Below are positions 25,439-34,634 of a stretch of DNA of 64,000 nt, in pieces; positions within the stretch are counted from its first letter, which is position 1, and every line of letters begins with the position of its first letter. The stretch covers positions 1,054,001-1,118,000 of the forward strand of contig NZ_CP150227.1 in the NCBI RefSeq assembly GCF_037971845.1. Direction: 5' to 3'. The translations under genes and the position numbers were made by a program. The notes beneath the pieces were generated by a model. That model worked only from the letters and a program-made list of their open reading frames with translations, was not told the DNA's origin and ran no database searches. The stretch comes from Paenibacillus sp. FSL R5-0766 (GTDB lineage: Bacteria; Bacillota; Bacilli; Paenibacillales; Paenibacillaceae).

Positions 25439-27595
25439 CTATTGCCAGTTTACATTTACTGTGGCTGTACCGCTGGTTGGTGTGGTGAACGTGTGGTTGG
25501 AACCACCTTCCCACGTAATGGTTGCCCCATTTTTTTTGAAAAATTTGAACTCCAGTTGTTTCCCGGCAGGCACGCTCACATCATAGTACCAAGTTGGGTA
25601 GGCATGGATAACCTGATTGAAAGCAGGACCAATAGCTGTTGTGCCCGTACTCCAGTTGCCCAGTTCTGCCACGTTACCTGTCAGATAGATGTTCTGACCC
25701 AGTGTGGTGGACGCATTGTTAATGACAAATCGTACAGTGACCTGATCACCCGTAAGGAGGGTAAAGTTGTTATACGCATTGCTGTTGACGCCGTTGGCAG
25801 CTACTTTCACAGCATAATTGCCTGCGGCAACAGCTGGAATCGTCACTTTGATCTGTGTATCTTCCCAGGATGTGATCGCAGCACCGGTAACGGCTGTTGT
25901 ACCGAAGTATACGGTACCTTTGGTGGAGCCGAATCCACGTCCGCTAATGGTAACGACATTACCCGGTTTGCCCATCACCGGACCTACATGTCCGATCGTT
26001 GGTGTAGTTTCGCTCGTTGTATATTGCCATACCGCTGTTGCTCCGGCTGCCAGTGTGAAGGAAGAGACGTTGCCATTGGTGGAAGTGATGTTATTACCGT
26101 TCAGTGCGCCGCCCAGTACATCGGTGTAGTTGCCTGTTGGCAGTGAAGTGCTTAGATTCGCAATGCTTGCTGGTGTCGAGAGATTACGGTTCACCGCAAC
26201 AACAGCTACACTTTTGCCAAATTTGCGCTCATAAACGTACACATCATTATTGATCCAGCGTTGCTGAGTGGAGCCATAGGCAATCGCCGGATTGGATTTG
26301 CGCAGAGGGGCCAGCTTGCTGATCACGTTGAAGGCAGTGGTTGTTTTGGAGAAGGAAGGCATTTTGGCCCGATTATCAGGGTCCCCGTTACCCGTCAGAT
26401 ACTGCTCGGTACCATAATAGATGGCAGGTACGCCGCGTGAAGTCAGCGTGAAGGCCAGCGCTTGTTCCAGACGACGATTGTTCACGGCACTTGTTTTGAA
26501 CCGATCCATATCATGGTTGTCGATGAACGTAACTTGATCATTCACCTGATTGTAATCTGCCGCTGTGCCTGTAATCATCGAATCCAGAGCATGCATGTTG
26601 GAAGTGTTATCCCGGAAGACATCACGTACGGCAGAGTTAAAGCGGAAATCAAGCAGGCTCATCCCGGATTCATTAGCAAATTCCGTGTTATCCGCATCGG
26701 ATGCAGCAGATCCCAGGAACCATTCACCAAAGGTGAATACAGGTTTATGTGCATAGATGGAGGACATCCAACTCTTTTGCCAGCCGAGAGGCATATGTTT
26801 CACTGCATCCACGCGAATGCCATCCACGCCCATATCAAGCCATAGCTTGATCGCATCTTTGAAATATTGATCAATGGTACTGTTATTGTGATTCAGATCA
26901 GCGAGGTCATAGAGGTTTTTGTAGATACCATTCTCCAGGGAGGAAAAATCGGAGCCGCCGTTGTGATGGAAGTAACCATTCGTATCGTTCGTATATCCGC
27001 CAACAAGATTACCATTATCGTATAACTTGCCATTCTCAGCAAAGGACGTATCGGTTTCCATGGCAGGAGACGTGTGGTTTGGTGCAAAGTCAATTACGAT
27101 CTTGATACCTTTGGCATGAGCAGTCGTAATCAGATTTTGAAAGTCAGCCATCGTTCCGAAATACGGATTGGTCTTCTTGAAATCACGTGCCCAGTAACCA
27201 TGATACGCTGTGTTGATCACGCCGCCGTAGTTGATTGTGGCGAAGATATTTTCGACCGGTTGGGAGATCCACAAGGCCGTAACGCCCAGATCGCTAAAAT
27301 AGTTATCGTTGATTTTGTTGATCAAACCCTGCCAGTCGCCTCCGCAATACAACTTCAGGTTACTACAAGTGGCATCGTAGGCAGCGCCGGTAGGATTGTT
27401 GGAAGGATTGCCGTCCAGGAAGCGGTCCGTAAAGATCTGATAGATAACATCTGTACTAAAGTTTTGCTTGTTGGTAACCGCGGTATCTGCATCGGCATAG
27501 ATGGCAGAAGCAGGCAGATAGGGAAGTGCGCCCCCTGCAAGTAAACTGAGTGTCAGTGTTGTGCTGAGGAGTACACGTTTGGCCATTTGAAACAT
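25439..27595 (-). CDS. cgt: cyclodextrin glucanotransferase (CGTase), secreted
   Basis: 718 residues from ATG 27595 (AAGGGTGG seven bases upstream). The signal peptide reads [28 protein letters not shown]. It is a full five-domain CGTase. Catalytic residues are visible: Asp in [11 protein letters not shown], Glu in FTFGEWFLG, and Asp in [11 protein letters not shown]. The C-domain is followed by the IPT/TIG-like domain D ([30 protein letters not shown]) and starch-binding CBM20 domain E ending [19 protein letters not shown]. It converts starch to cyclodextrins by intramolecular transglycosylation outside the cell. The cyclodextrin size preference cannot be told safely. A cre-like site lies 60 bp upstream. 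Confidence 0.96.
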   Translation of the reverse strand: MFQMAKRVLLSTTLTLSLLAGGALPYLPASAIYADADTAVTNKQNFSTDVIYQIFTDRFLDGNPSNNPTGAAYDATCSNLKLYCGGDWQGLINKINDNYFSDLGVTALWISQPVENIFATINYGGVINTAYHGYWARDFKKTNPYFGTMADFQNLITTAHAKGIKIVIDFAPNHTSPAMETDTSFAENGKLYDNGNLVGGYTNDTNGYFHHNGGSDFSSLENGIYKNLYDLADLNHNNSTIDQYFKDAIKLWLDMGVDGIRVDAVKHMPLGWQKSWMSSIYAHKPVFTFGEWFLGSAASDADNTEFANESGMSLLDFRFNSAVRDVFRDNTSNMHALDSMITGTAADYNQVNDQVTFIDNHDMDRFKTSAVNNRRLEQALAFTLTSRGVPAIYYGTEQYLTGNGDPDNRAKMPSFSKTTTAFNVISKLAPLRKSNPAIAYGSTQQRWINNDVYVYERKFGKSVAVVAVNRNLSTPASIANLSTSLPTGNYTDVLGGALNGNNITSTNGNVSSFTLAAGATAVWQYTTSETTPTIGHVGPVMGKPGNVVTISGRGFGSTKGTVYFGTTAVTGAAITSWEDTQIKVTIPAVAAGNYAVKVAANGVNSNAYNNFTLLTGDQVTVRFVINNASTTLGQNIYLTGNVAELGNWSTGTTAIGPAFNQVIHAYPTWYYDVSVPAGKQLEFKFFKKNGATITWEGGSNHTFTTPTSGTATVNVNWQ

Positions 27596-27655
27596 AGTAA
27601 TCCACCCTTCTCGTAAATGTAGTAGTTTAGATAAACAACCAACCTGGATCTTGAA

Positions 27656-27669
27656 TAACAGCGCTTTCA
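27656..27669. promoter_or_regulatory. cre-like site upstream of CGTase
   Basis: The minus strand reads TGAAAGCGCTGTTA, 12 of 14 matches to TGWAARCGYTWNCW, 60 bp before the CGTase start. It suggests glucose repression through CcpA. Confidence 0.45.
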
Positions 27670-27723
27670 ATACAGCGGGATGTTACGCAGTGGATTGAAG
27701 ACTTCCCTCCTTTTGACACGCCA

Positions 27724-27761
27724 ACAACCCCGGCATCTCCTTCGGGAGTTACCGGGGTTGT
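27724..27761. other. stable hairpin in the CGTase/esterase divergent region
   Basis: ACAACCCCGG pairs with CCGGGGTTGT (10 bp), with a smaller CTCC/GGGAG pairing in the loop. No T-run follows on either strand. It could be a leader structure for either divergent gene. Confidence 0.55.
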
Positions 27762-27968
27762 CCTAAACCGCTCAGGTTTAAAAGCATGGCCCTCGAGTTA
27801 TGATCACAACGCTATCGTAAGAAATATTGGATCTTATGTCAATAACTTTTTTGAGAGCATTTATTTTCTATTTTTATGTTTACAAAAGCATGTCTGGGGA
27901 TTTAAACTATTCGCAGATTCACAATATAAGGGCTATGTATCCCGGAACACTTACGTGTGTTCTGGGAC

Positions 27969-27994
27969 AACCCCGTCTCTTCTGAGGCGGGGTT
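27969..27994 (+). terminator. terminator-like hairpin in the leader of the esterase operon
   Basis: AACCCCGTCTC pairs with GAGGCGGGGTT, an 11-bp stem with a 4-nt loop, 49 bp before the esterase start. A neighbouring hairpin (GGAACAC/GTGTTC, about 27941-27961) precedes it. Its place between promoter region and first gene suggests attenuation, or a terminator for unseen upstream transcription. Confidence 0.5.
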
Positions 27995-28042
27995 ATTTGT
28001 ATTATGCAGTCGAATCGGGAGAAGAGAGGCGGTTGATGATCG

Positions 28043-29422
28043 TTGAGTACCCATTCTGTCATCGAATGTTTGGAAGGCATTCAGGCGTCGCGGCTGGGCA
28101 ATATCCGCAACATTTATGTGTACCTCCCGCCCGGTTATCATGAGCAGACAGTTCGGCATTATCCGGTTCTGTACGTTCATGCGGGGCAACGGGCTTTTGG
28201 TCCATCCGGTCCAGGCAATGAAACATGGAATATGGACCAGGCAGCAGACGGTCTTATTTCCTCCGGGCAGATTGAATCACTGATTATTGTCGGCATTACG
28301 CATGTTCGTCCAGTCACGCACAACGAATTCTACCACTTCATCGCTCCGGAGAGAGAGGCCGTGAGTGTGGGGTGCTCAGGCATCGCCTATGAACATTTCA
28401 TCATTCATGAGCTCAAGCCGATCATTGATCATCGTTACCGGACATTGCCAGACAAGCAGAATACCGGGCTGTTAGGTTCATCTGCCGCGGCGCTTTGTAC
28501 ATTGCACATGGGGATGCGAAATCCGGATGTTTTTGGAAAACTGATCATGATGTCGCCATTCTATGTGGATGTGCAGCTGGACGAAACATCGGAAAGCGGG
28601 CTGTTGGAAGAAAATATGTATCGCTTGCCAGAAGAGGTACCCGACGTTCGGATGTGGATGGATATTGGAGACACGGAAGGTCTGTTTCTGCCTTCCCAGG
28701 TCAGAAGAGTAGCTCATCAATTACTTGAACGCGGAGTAGGATCGTGTGAGGAATTGGCATTTCTGGAACAGCAGGGTGCCTGTCATCAGGAAGGTGACTG
28801 GGGAGCACGCGTTCACCTCCCGTTACTGTACATGTTCGGCCACGTGGATAAGCCCTCCTCGCTCGAACTGCTTGGAAGGGATGTCATCGGACTAGAGGGT
28901 GGAATGACCGTGTGTATCAATGCACAAATGCACTACGAGAGTGGATTGGTTCAGAGTCTGCTGCATGGGAATTATACTTCGAGTGACCCGAATATACTTC
29001 AGGTGCATGCGAGTGGAGAGTTGGTTCCTGTCGGTATTGGAAATGCATCCATCACGCTGACTGTTGGGGAACTGTCTGCTACACGCATCTATACGGTCAT
29101 TCCTGAATTGTCCACTCATGTGGAGGTCTGCATTCGTGCAGAGGTAGCTCCCGACGAAGACTCGGAGGAAACGATATATGGTGGTATGGGCATGAAGCTT
29201 GTTCGTTCTGGTAAAGGTCGATATGAAGGTAGTTACCGAGTCCCGCGTGATAGTGGTTTCTCCTTCCGATTTACTCGCGGTTTTCGTCGTTTCGAGACCG
29301 ATGTAGATGGCAAACCTATTGCCAATCGGGTATTTCGAGCGACAGATGATATGTCTGTGCATTACCTAATCCAATCCTGGGGCAGTACGTCAGCCAAAAC
29401 GGGAACAGGAGGCCCAAAATGA
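28043..29422 (+). CDS. esterase-D-type hydrolase with Ig-like and starch-binding-like C-terminus
   Basis: 459 residues from TTG 28043 (AGAGGCGG upstream; a stop codon lies 9 bp before in frame). The N-terminal alpha/beta hydrolase of the putative esterase family (about 15-285) has the nucleophile in GLLGSSAAALCTLHM and the catalytic His/Trp region CHQEGDWGARVHLPLLYMFG. Next is a Big_2-like Ig fold (YTSSDPNILQVHASGELVPVGIGNASITL). Last is a CBM-like beta domain (FRFTRGFRRFETDVDGKPIANRVF). No signal peptide is seen. It overlaps the next gene by four bases. In context it may be a thioesterase/esterase that releases or edits the acyl group handled by the next two proteins; this is inference. Confidence 0.75.
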   Translation: MSTHSVIECLEGIQASRLGNIRNIYVYLPPGYHEQTVRHYPVLYVHAGQRAFGPSGPGNETWNMDQAADGLISSGQIESLIIVGITHVRPVTHNEFYHFIAPEREAVSVGCSGIAYEHFIIHELKPIIDHRYRTLPDKQNTGLLGSSAAALCTLHMGMRNPDVFGKLIMMSPFYVDVQLDETSESGLLEENMYRLPEEVPDVRMWMDIGDTEGLFLPSQVRRVAHQLLERGVGSCEELAFLEQQGACHQEGDWGARVHLPLLYMFGHVDKPSSLELLGRDVIGLEGGMTVCINAQMHYESGLVQSLLHGNYTSSDPNILQVHASGELVPVGIGNASITLTVGELSATRIYTVIPELSTHVEVCIRAEVAPDEDSEETIYGGMGMKLVRSGKGRYEGSYRVPRDSGFSFRFTRGFRRFETDVDGKPIANRVFRATDDMSVHYLIQSWGSTSAKTGTGGPK

Positions 29423-30837
29423 TCATTCCTTCATTCGCTCCAGTGCTGGACATTCCCTATTATTATCCCTGCAATTTTCCTCTGATTCATGAAGTGCTCC
29501 ATCGACAAGGATCCATCACAAGTCTGGCACTGCTGGCGGCAAGTCGGTTGTACAGCCTTCCTTCGTGCGGGGATAACGGACTGGTGAAGCCTTATTTTCA
29601 CAAACTGGATTATGTAGAGCCCATCTGGGAGATGTATGGTCAGCGACAGCTGGACAGCTTCGAGGAAGGCAAGACGCAGATCCGGCAGTATATTGGCGAA
29701 GGTGGGCTTTTTTTGGCTACAGGGACCAGTTATCATCTGCCTTACTGTGAGGATTATCAGAATCCCGAGTACATTCGCAAACATGTGAAACAGGGCTCCC
29801 GACTACATCTGGTAGACCATTGGATTGCCGTATATGGTTTGGAAGATGAGCATGTTCACGTCTACGATCCCGTGCCCTCCAAGTATAAGGGAAAGGTTGC
29901 TCAAAGGGCCTTTCATGACTTCTGGAAAGGAAATCAAAGCATCCCTGAGCTTGCTCAGGCCAAGCGCAAAGAAGAACTCCGAACGTTTGGCACCATGGAC
30001 ATTCGGGCGACTGTGAAGCTTGACTCTGCGGGTTACCGCGAAATGTTGACCCAAGCGCTGACAACTCAGATTGAAGAATTTCTTACAGGCAGTACGATTA
30101 CACAAGAAGAGCGCAATTATTATTTTGGACATGCGGTATCGCTGCAACTGTTACATGCACTGCATGAGGCGAATGAAGGGGAGCAGGGCAATGAAATGCT
30201 GATATCCGGTCTGCTGTTTGATATGCGATGGAGTCGATATTTTCTTCGAGATCTTCTTCAGGAGTCTGCCTTATGGCTCGGTTCTCCACTTGATCAATAT
30301 GCGAGAGAATTTAGCGAAATTATCGTACGTTGGGAGAAGGCCTACAATATGCTTCAGGTCAGTCGGATAAAGCAGCGTAAGCACTGGAAAGTACAGCTAA
30401 CAGGTGTAATTAAAATGTTGGTCACGGATGAATGGCACTGGTATGAGTCACTTCGGCACTCCATACCTCAGGCAGATTGCTTCCCGCGCCAGGCTGTGTC
30501 GATGATCGGACAAGAACACAGGGAGGATTTGCTCCGTATCGTATTGGATAGTTGTCGGGAGTTAAACGCGTACCATAATACAACGATTCCACTTGGTGAG
30601 GGTGGTAACGCTCCACTGTACGGACGAAGTGGGCAACTGGATTCGCTGGAACTCGTGTCATTGCTTGCAGTGGTAGAGCAGGGAATCGAAGATCGATGGG
30701 GGACGGGGATGGGAGCCGCACTGGCCGAGATGGCTGCTGCTTCCATGCCGGAAAGCCCATATCAGACCGTGGGTTCACTTGTTGATTATCTCGCACAGCA
30801 ATGGGCGCCTGACCGTGAGGAGGATGCAAGATGTTGA
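29419..30837 (+). CDS. BtrH-like acyltransferase fused to acyl-carrier domain
   Basis: 472 residues. The N-terminus resembles the butirosin protein BtrH N-domain (papain-like): a Cys at about 18 in YYYPCNFPLIHEVLHRQGS, and a His/Asp pair in LVDHWIAVYGLEDEHVHVYDP (about 131-151). A helical middle part follows. The C-terminal ~85 residues look like an acyl/peptidyl carrier: LYGRSGQLDSLELVSLLAVVEQ, with Ser in DSLEL as the likely phosphopantetheine site, and SPYQTVGSLVDYL as the last helix. BtrH moves an acyl group from a carrier protein to an amine. Here donor carrier and transferase seem fused. It overlaps both neighbouring genes. Confidence 0.72.
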   Translation: MIIPSFAPVLDIPYYYPCNFPLIHEVLHRQGSITSLALLAASRLYSLPSCGDNGLVKPYFHKLDYVEPIWEMYGQRQLDSFEEGKTQIRQYIGEGGLFLATGTSYHLPYCEDYQNPEYIRKHVKQGSRLHLVDHWIAVYGLEDEHVHVYDPVPSKYKGKVAQRAFHDFWKGNQSIPELAQAKRKEELRTFGTMDIRATVKLDSAGYREMLTQALTTQIEEFLTGSTITQEERNYYFGHAVSLQLLHALHEANEGEQGNEMLISGLLFDMRWSRYFLRDLLQESALWLGSPLDQYAREFSEIIVRWEKAYNMLQVSRIKQRKHWKVQLTGVIKMLVTDEWHWYESLRHSIPQADCFPRQAVSMIGQEHREDLLRIVLDSCRELNAYHNTTIPLGEGGNAPLYGRSGQLDSLELVSLLAVVEQGIEDRWGTGMGAALAEMAAASMPESPYQTVGSLVDYLAQQWAPDREEDARC

Positions 30838-32210
30838 ACCAATTTTTGCTTGAACGATTCGCGGAGCAGGGGCAGCAACCTGCGCTGATTTGGAAAGATC
30901 AGGAGTACAGCTATCGGTGGCTGCTGGAACAGGTTGGCATTATGGGTGAGTGGATTACAGCAGAAGGGCTGACTGGGCAACTTGTAACGCTGGAGGAAGA
31001 CTATTCCCCCTATGCGGCGGCAGCATTGGTTGCTTTGCTCGGACAAGGGTGTATCGTGCTTCCCATGGATCGGTACCTGGTTGAAGCCAAACGAGAGGAA
31101 TATATCCAACTGGCACAGGTGAAATGGCGTTTGGGCGTTGAAGAAGGCAAGTTGTGCATTCGGCAAACGTGTGAATTATCTGGAGAGGTTCCTGTATTGT
31201 TATCCTCGCTGGCACAGGAAGGCGTAGGGGGACTGGTACTCTTTTCATCCGGATCAACCGGAGTGAGTAAAGCGACTGTGCATCGTGCAGATCGACTGTT
31301 ACATGGTTTTCGGCGGCAGGTTCGGCCTTTGCGAACGATTCCATTCATGATGTTTGATCATATCGGTGGTGTGAATACCATGCTGCAATCCCTGTCCAGT
31401 GGGGGGTGTCTGTGTATCATTGCGGATCGATCTCCCGAAGAAGTGTGCCGAACGATTGAGAAGTTTCGTGTGCAGGCTCTTCCGGTCTCTCCAACATTCA
31501 TGAATCTGTTGCTGCTGGGTAGAAATGATGAGGGGTATGATCTATCCAGTCTCGAAGTTGTGTCATACGGATCGGAAGTGATGCCTGAATCCGTACTGGC
31601 AGCATGGAACCGGAGATTTCCACAACTAAGGACGATACAAGCCTATGGCATGTCTGAACTGGGCATTCTGCCAACTCGCTCCAAAGAGCCAGGCTCATTG
31701 CTGTTTTCCATTCAAGATGAAGGGGTCAAGTACCGGGTAGTGGAAGGAGAATTGCAGATTCATACAGCAACAGCGATGATTGGATATCTGAATGCACCAT
31801 CACCCTTTACAGAGGATGGGTGGCTGCGAACAGGTGATGAAGCTGTGCTGGAAGAGGGGTATATTCGAATTCTGGGACGTCGTTCCGAGATCATTAATGT
31901 AGGGGGACGGAAAGTATATCCTGCCGAGGTCGAGGGTGTTCTGGAAGAGATGGAATGTATTGAAGCGGCCGTAGTTTCGGGAGAACAGAGTGGCATCACT
32001 GGTCAGAGGGTGAAGGTGACCATCCGGCTGGCTACAGAATGTACTCTCACCGATCTGCGGCGATCCATCTGGGAATATTGTCGGGACAAGCTGCCTTCAT
32101 ACAAGATTCCGCAGAAAATCGTAATTACACAGGGAGCGCTTGTAAGTTCAAGAATGAAGAAAATACGAAAACCGATGACTTCGGCACCCTTCGCCTCGGC
32201 TGGGAAATAG
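30831..32210 (+). CDS. adenylate-forming (ANL) acyl/aminoacyl ligase
   Basis: 459 residues, an acyl-CoA synthetase/adenylation-domain fold. Motifs in order: the P-loop LVLFSSGSTGVSKATVHR (about 137-154), IQAYGMSELGILPT (A5), GWLRTGDEAVLEEGYIRILGRRSEIINVGGRKVYPAEVE (A7-A8), and the C-terminal catalytic Lys region SRMKKIRK. It is somewhat short compared with 500-residue relatives. It overlaps the BtrH-carrier gene by seven bases, so it probably adenylates an acid and loads it on that carrier domain. Substrate unknown. Confidence 0.85.
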   Translation: MLNQFLLERFAEQGQQPALIWKDQEYSYRWLLEQVGIMGEWITAEGLTGQLVTLEEDYSPYAAAALVALLGQGCIVLPMDRYLVEAKREEYIQLAQVKWRLGVEEGKLCIRQTCELSGEVPVLLSSLAQEGVGGLVLFSSGSTGVSKATVHRADRLLHGFRRQVRPLRTIPFMMFDHIGGVNTMLQSLSSGGCLCIIADRSPEEVCRTIEKFRVQALPVSPTFMNLLLLGRNDEGYDLSSLEVVSYGSEVMPESVLAAWNRRFPQLRTIQAYGMSELGILPTRSKEPGSLLFSIQDEGVKYRVVEGELQIHTATAMIGYLNAPSPFTEDGWLRTGDEAVLEEGYIRILGRRSEIINVGGRKVYPAEVEGVLEEMECIEAAVVSGEQSGITGQRVKVTIRLATECTLTDLRRSIWEYCRDKLPSYKIPQKIVITQGALVSSRMKKIRKPMTSAPFASAGK

Positions 32211-32296
32211 GTCGCTGCTTCGAAGAGTTTCACCTTGCTTGAATCGCTATCGAACCCTAAACATCGTATTGATGGGATAAACAAGAAAAGTAAAAA

Positions 32297-32393
32297 CCTA
32301 ACGAATCTCAGTAACGTTATTGCTTCAAAAATACGGCTTCTGGTCTCGAAAATCGACGTATTGGACAAAATAAGGTCTCTCTGATTCGTTAGG
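32297..32393. repeat. palindromic repeat element (second type)
   Basis: CCTAACGAATC at one end and GATTCGTTAGG at the other (11-bp inverted ends, 97 bp apart), with an inner AAAATACG/CGTATT pairing. A further GTTCGTTAGAA fragment lies at about 32433. It is MITE-like and unrelated to the 230-bp family. Confidence 0.6.
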
Positions 32394-32466
32394 CATTTAA
32401 CCCGCGTATAATGAAGCGAATAAGGTGAGCTGGGTTCGTTAGAATATGACGTATAAGATACAGAAG

Positions 32467-32567
32467 AGGCTGTCCTTGGTCTGATATGCTACCCATACAG
32501 TAACAGGATTTTATTATTTTACCTGTCTACTTTATGGGGAGCATATCAGCTGGAGGACAGCCTTTTT
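32467..32567 (+). terminator. long three-part hairpin terminator
   Basis: Nested stems: AGGCTGTCC/GGACAGCCT outermost, TGATATGCTACCCAT/ATGGGGAGCATATCA in the middle, and ACAGG/CCTGT inside, followed by TTTTT. It spans about 100 bp and is unusually long for a terminator. It lies 35 bp before the stop of the convergent cyclomaltodextrinase gene. Confidence 0.7.
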
Positions 32568-32599
32568 GAAGTTATTTTCCCTTGTTAGCTGTATTTATC

Positions 32600-34372
32600 T
32601 CAGGCCTCAGCTGGTTGTTTAACCTCAAGTTGCATCAGGGAGAATCCGTATGCTTCCAGATCGAGGGTCAGTTTATTTTGCCGAGCTTCCACGGTGTTTG
32701 ATGTGAACAGATTTCGCCAGACGTTACGATCTGCCAAAGGGAGTTCAAGGGTACACGGCTCATCACCCGCATTCAGCACAAGAAGCATGCGCTCTCCCGT
32801 CTGCGAATCCAATCGTTCGATGGCAAGACAAGGGTCTCCGGCTTTTGCATATACAATCTTCAGTTCCGTGCTGCGCAGGGCAGGGTGCTGTTTGCGAAGG
32901 GAAATCGTACGGGTGAAGAATTCCAGAAGCTCGCGATTCTGCTTGGTCTCATCCCACTCCATACACTTGCGGCAACCCGGATCATATCCCCCGTCAAGCC
33001 CCACTTCGTCTCCATAATAGATACATGGCACACCTGGATACGTAAGTAGTAACGTAACGGCAAGTTTCATCTTGCGCTCATCTCCATCACACAAGGACAG
33101 CAGTCTGGGTGTATCATGACTTCCAAGCAGATTGAAGGCGGCTTCCGTTACAGGCTGTGAATAGGCTGCAAGCAGTTTGCCGATCTCATTGGCGAATCCA
33201 AGTCCATCGAGCTTGCCATGCACCGTATAGTCCAATACCGAATTGGTAAACGGATAATTCATCACGGCATCGAACTGGTCTCCCTGAAGCCACATGAGCG
33301 AGTCATGCCAGATCTCACCAAGCAAATAGGCGTCAGGCTTGATGGCTTTTACCGTCTGACGGAATTCGCGCCAGAACTGATGATCCACCTCGTTGGCTAC
33401 ATCGAGCCTCCAGCCGTCAATGTCCATCTCCTCAATCCAGAAACGTCCTACCTCCAGCAGATATGCCTTCACTTCAGGGTGTTCCGTATTTAGCTTCGGC
33501 ATGAGCGGTTCAAAGGCAAAAGTGTCATAAGTCGGTATGCCATCCTCCACACGTGGCGGCCAGTCCTTGATATAGAACCAATCTGCGTAGGGGGAAGAGG
33601 CTCCATTCTTCATGACATCGATAAAAGGAGGGAACTCTCTGCCGGAATGATTGAATACCGCATCCAGAACGACACGTATGCCGCGCTGATGACAGGCGTC
33701 CACGAACGCCTTGAACTGTTCATTGGTTCCGAAGTGAGGATCAACTTTCATGTAATCGCCTGTATTGTATTTGTGATTCGTCGTGGCCTCGAACAGCGGA
33801 CAGAAGTAGATGGCATTGATGCCAAGCTGACTTATATGATCCAGATGATCCAGCACACCTTGGAGATCACCGCCGAAGAAGTTCACCGGTGTAGGTTCTC
33901 CTCCCCAGGGTTTTGCATTTTTGGGACTGATGGATGGATCGCCATTGGCATAACGTTCAGGGAAAATCTGATAAAACACAGCGTCCTTAACCCAGGCAGG
34001 CGGTTCAAAAATGTCGACTGGATTCATAAATGGAAAATCAAAAAATTCAAGTGGATGATCAGGCAGCGCCTGCTCGAATCCACGTTCTGTCATCCAGACT
34101 GATTCCTCTCCCTGAATCAGTTGGAATCCATACCGCAATCTGCGATAGGGAGGTGAAGTCTCAGCTTCCCAATAATCGAACATTTCATCCCGGGCAAAGA
34201 TGTGCATAGGGATATGTGTGATCGTCCGATCCCAGGCATATTTGTCACCGGTAATGGCAATCACCGCATCCAGATCCCCACGTTTGGACCGAAGTCGGAG
34301 GTGCATGGTCGAGCGGTCATAAGCATAAGACCAATTGAGTTTGGGGCGGTGGTAGATGGCTTCAAGAATCAT
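32600..34372 (-). CDS. cyclomaltodextrinase/neopullulanase-type amylase, intracellular
   Basis: 590 residues from ATG 34372 (GAGGAG upstream). The N-terminal domain of the GH13_20 group (about 1-120) is followed by the TIM barrel. The beginning is DAVFYQIFPERYANGD; the catalytic residues are Asp in DGWRLDVANE, Glu in YLLGEIWHD, and Asp in LLGSHDTPR. There is no signal peptide, so it acts inside. The family hydrolyses cyclodextrins, pullulan and maltodextrins. With secreted CGTase and the ABC importer it makes an extracellular-cyclise, import, intracellular-open pathway. Confidence 0.92.
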   Translation of the reverse strand: MILEAIYHRPKLNWSYAYDRSTMHLRLRSKRGDLDAVIAITGDKYAWDRTITHIPMHIFARDEMFDYWEAETSPPYRRLRYGFQLIQGEESVWMTERGFEQALPDHPLEFFDFPFMNPVDIFEPPAWVKDAVFYQIFPERYANGDPSISPKNAKPWGGEPTPVNFFGGDLQGVLDHLDHISQLGINAIYFCPLFEATTNHKYNTGDYMKVDPHFGTNEQFKAFVDACHQRGIRVVLDAVFNHSGREFPPFIDVMKNGASSPYADWFYIKDWPPRVEDGIPTYDTFAFEPLMPKLNTEHPEVKAYLLEVGRFWIEEMDIDGWRLDVANEVDHQFWREFRQTVKAIKPDAYLLGEIWHDSLMWLQGDQFDAVMNYPFTNSVLDYTVHGKLDGLGFANEIGKLLAAYSQPVTEAAFNLLGSHDTPRLLSLCDGDERKMKLAVTLLLTYPGVPCIYYGDEVGLDGGYDPGCRKCMEWDETKQNRELLEFFTRTISLRKQHPALRSTELKIVYAKAGDPCLAIERLDSQTGERMLLVLNAGDEPCTLELPLADRNVWRNLFTSNTVEARQNKLTLDLEAYGFSLMQLEVKQPAEA

Positions 34373-34427
34373 GTAAATCACTCCTCGTCAGATGATGAAA
34401 TTCAGATAAAAGCGGCCATTAAACGCA

Positions 34428-34468
34428 AAAAAGGCACAACCTCAATTGTTCACGAGGTTGTACCTTTC
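34428..34468 (-). terminator. terminator of the second secreted-paralogue gene
   Basis: On the minus strand AAAGGTACAACCTC pairs with GAGGTTGTGCCTTT and is followed by a T-run. It lies between the paralogue stop and the cyclomaltodextrinase start, separating the two transcripts. Confidence 0.8.
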
Positions 34469-34634
34469 GGCAGCATAGCCTTTTGATTATAGTGCTATTA
34501 TACGAACTAACGCAGCAAAAGAAAACACTTTTTTTCCTTAAATTTCAAAAATTCTTAAAAAGGATAAAACGATGATTCCATTCACACGTGAACGCCAGAA
34601 TAGTGCAGTCTGACGTTATACATGTGTGGCTGCT

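Noticed and set aside
27724..27761. Simple terminator for an upstream plus-strand gene
   Set aside because: No plus-strand gene ends nearby and no T-run follows, so it is listed as a hairpin of unknown role.
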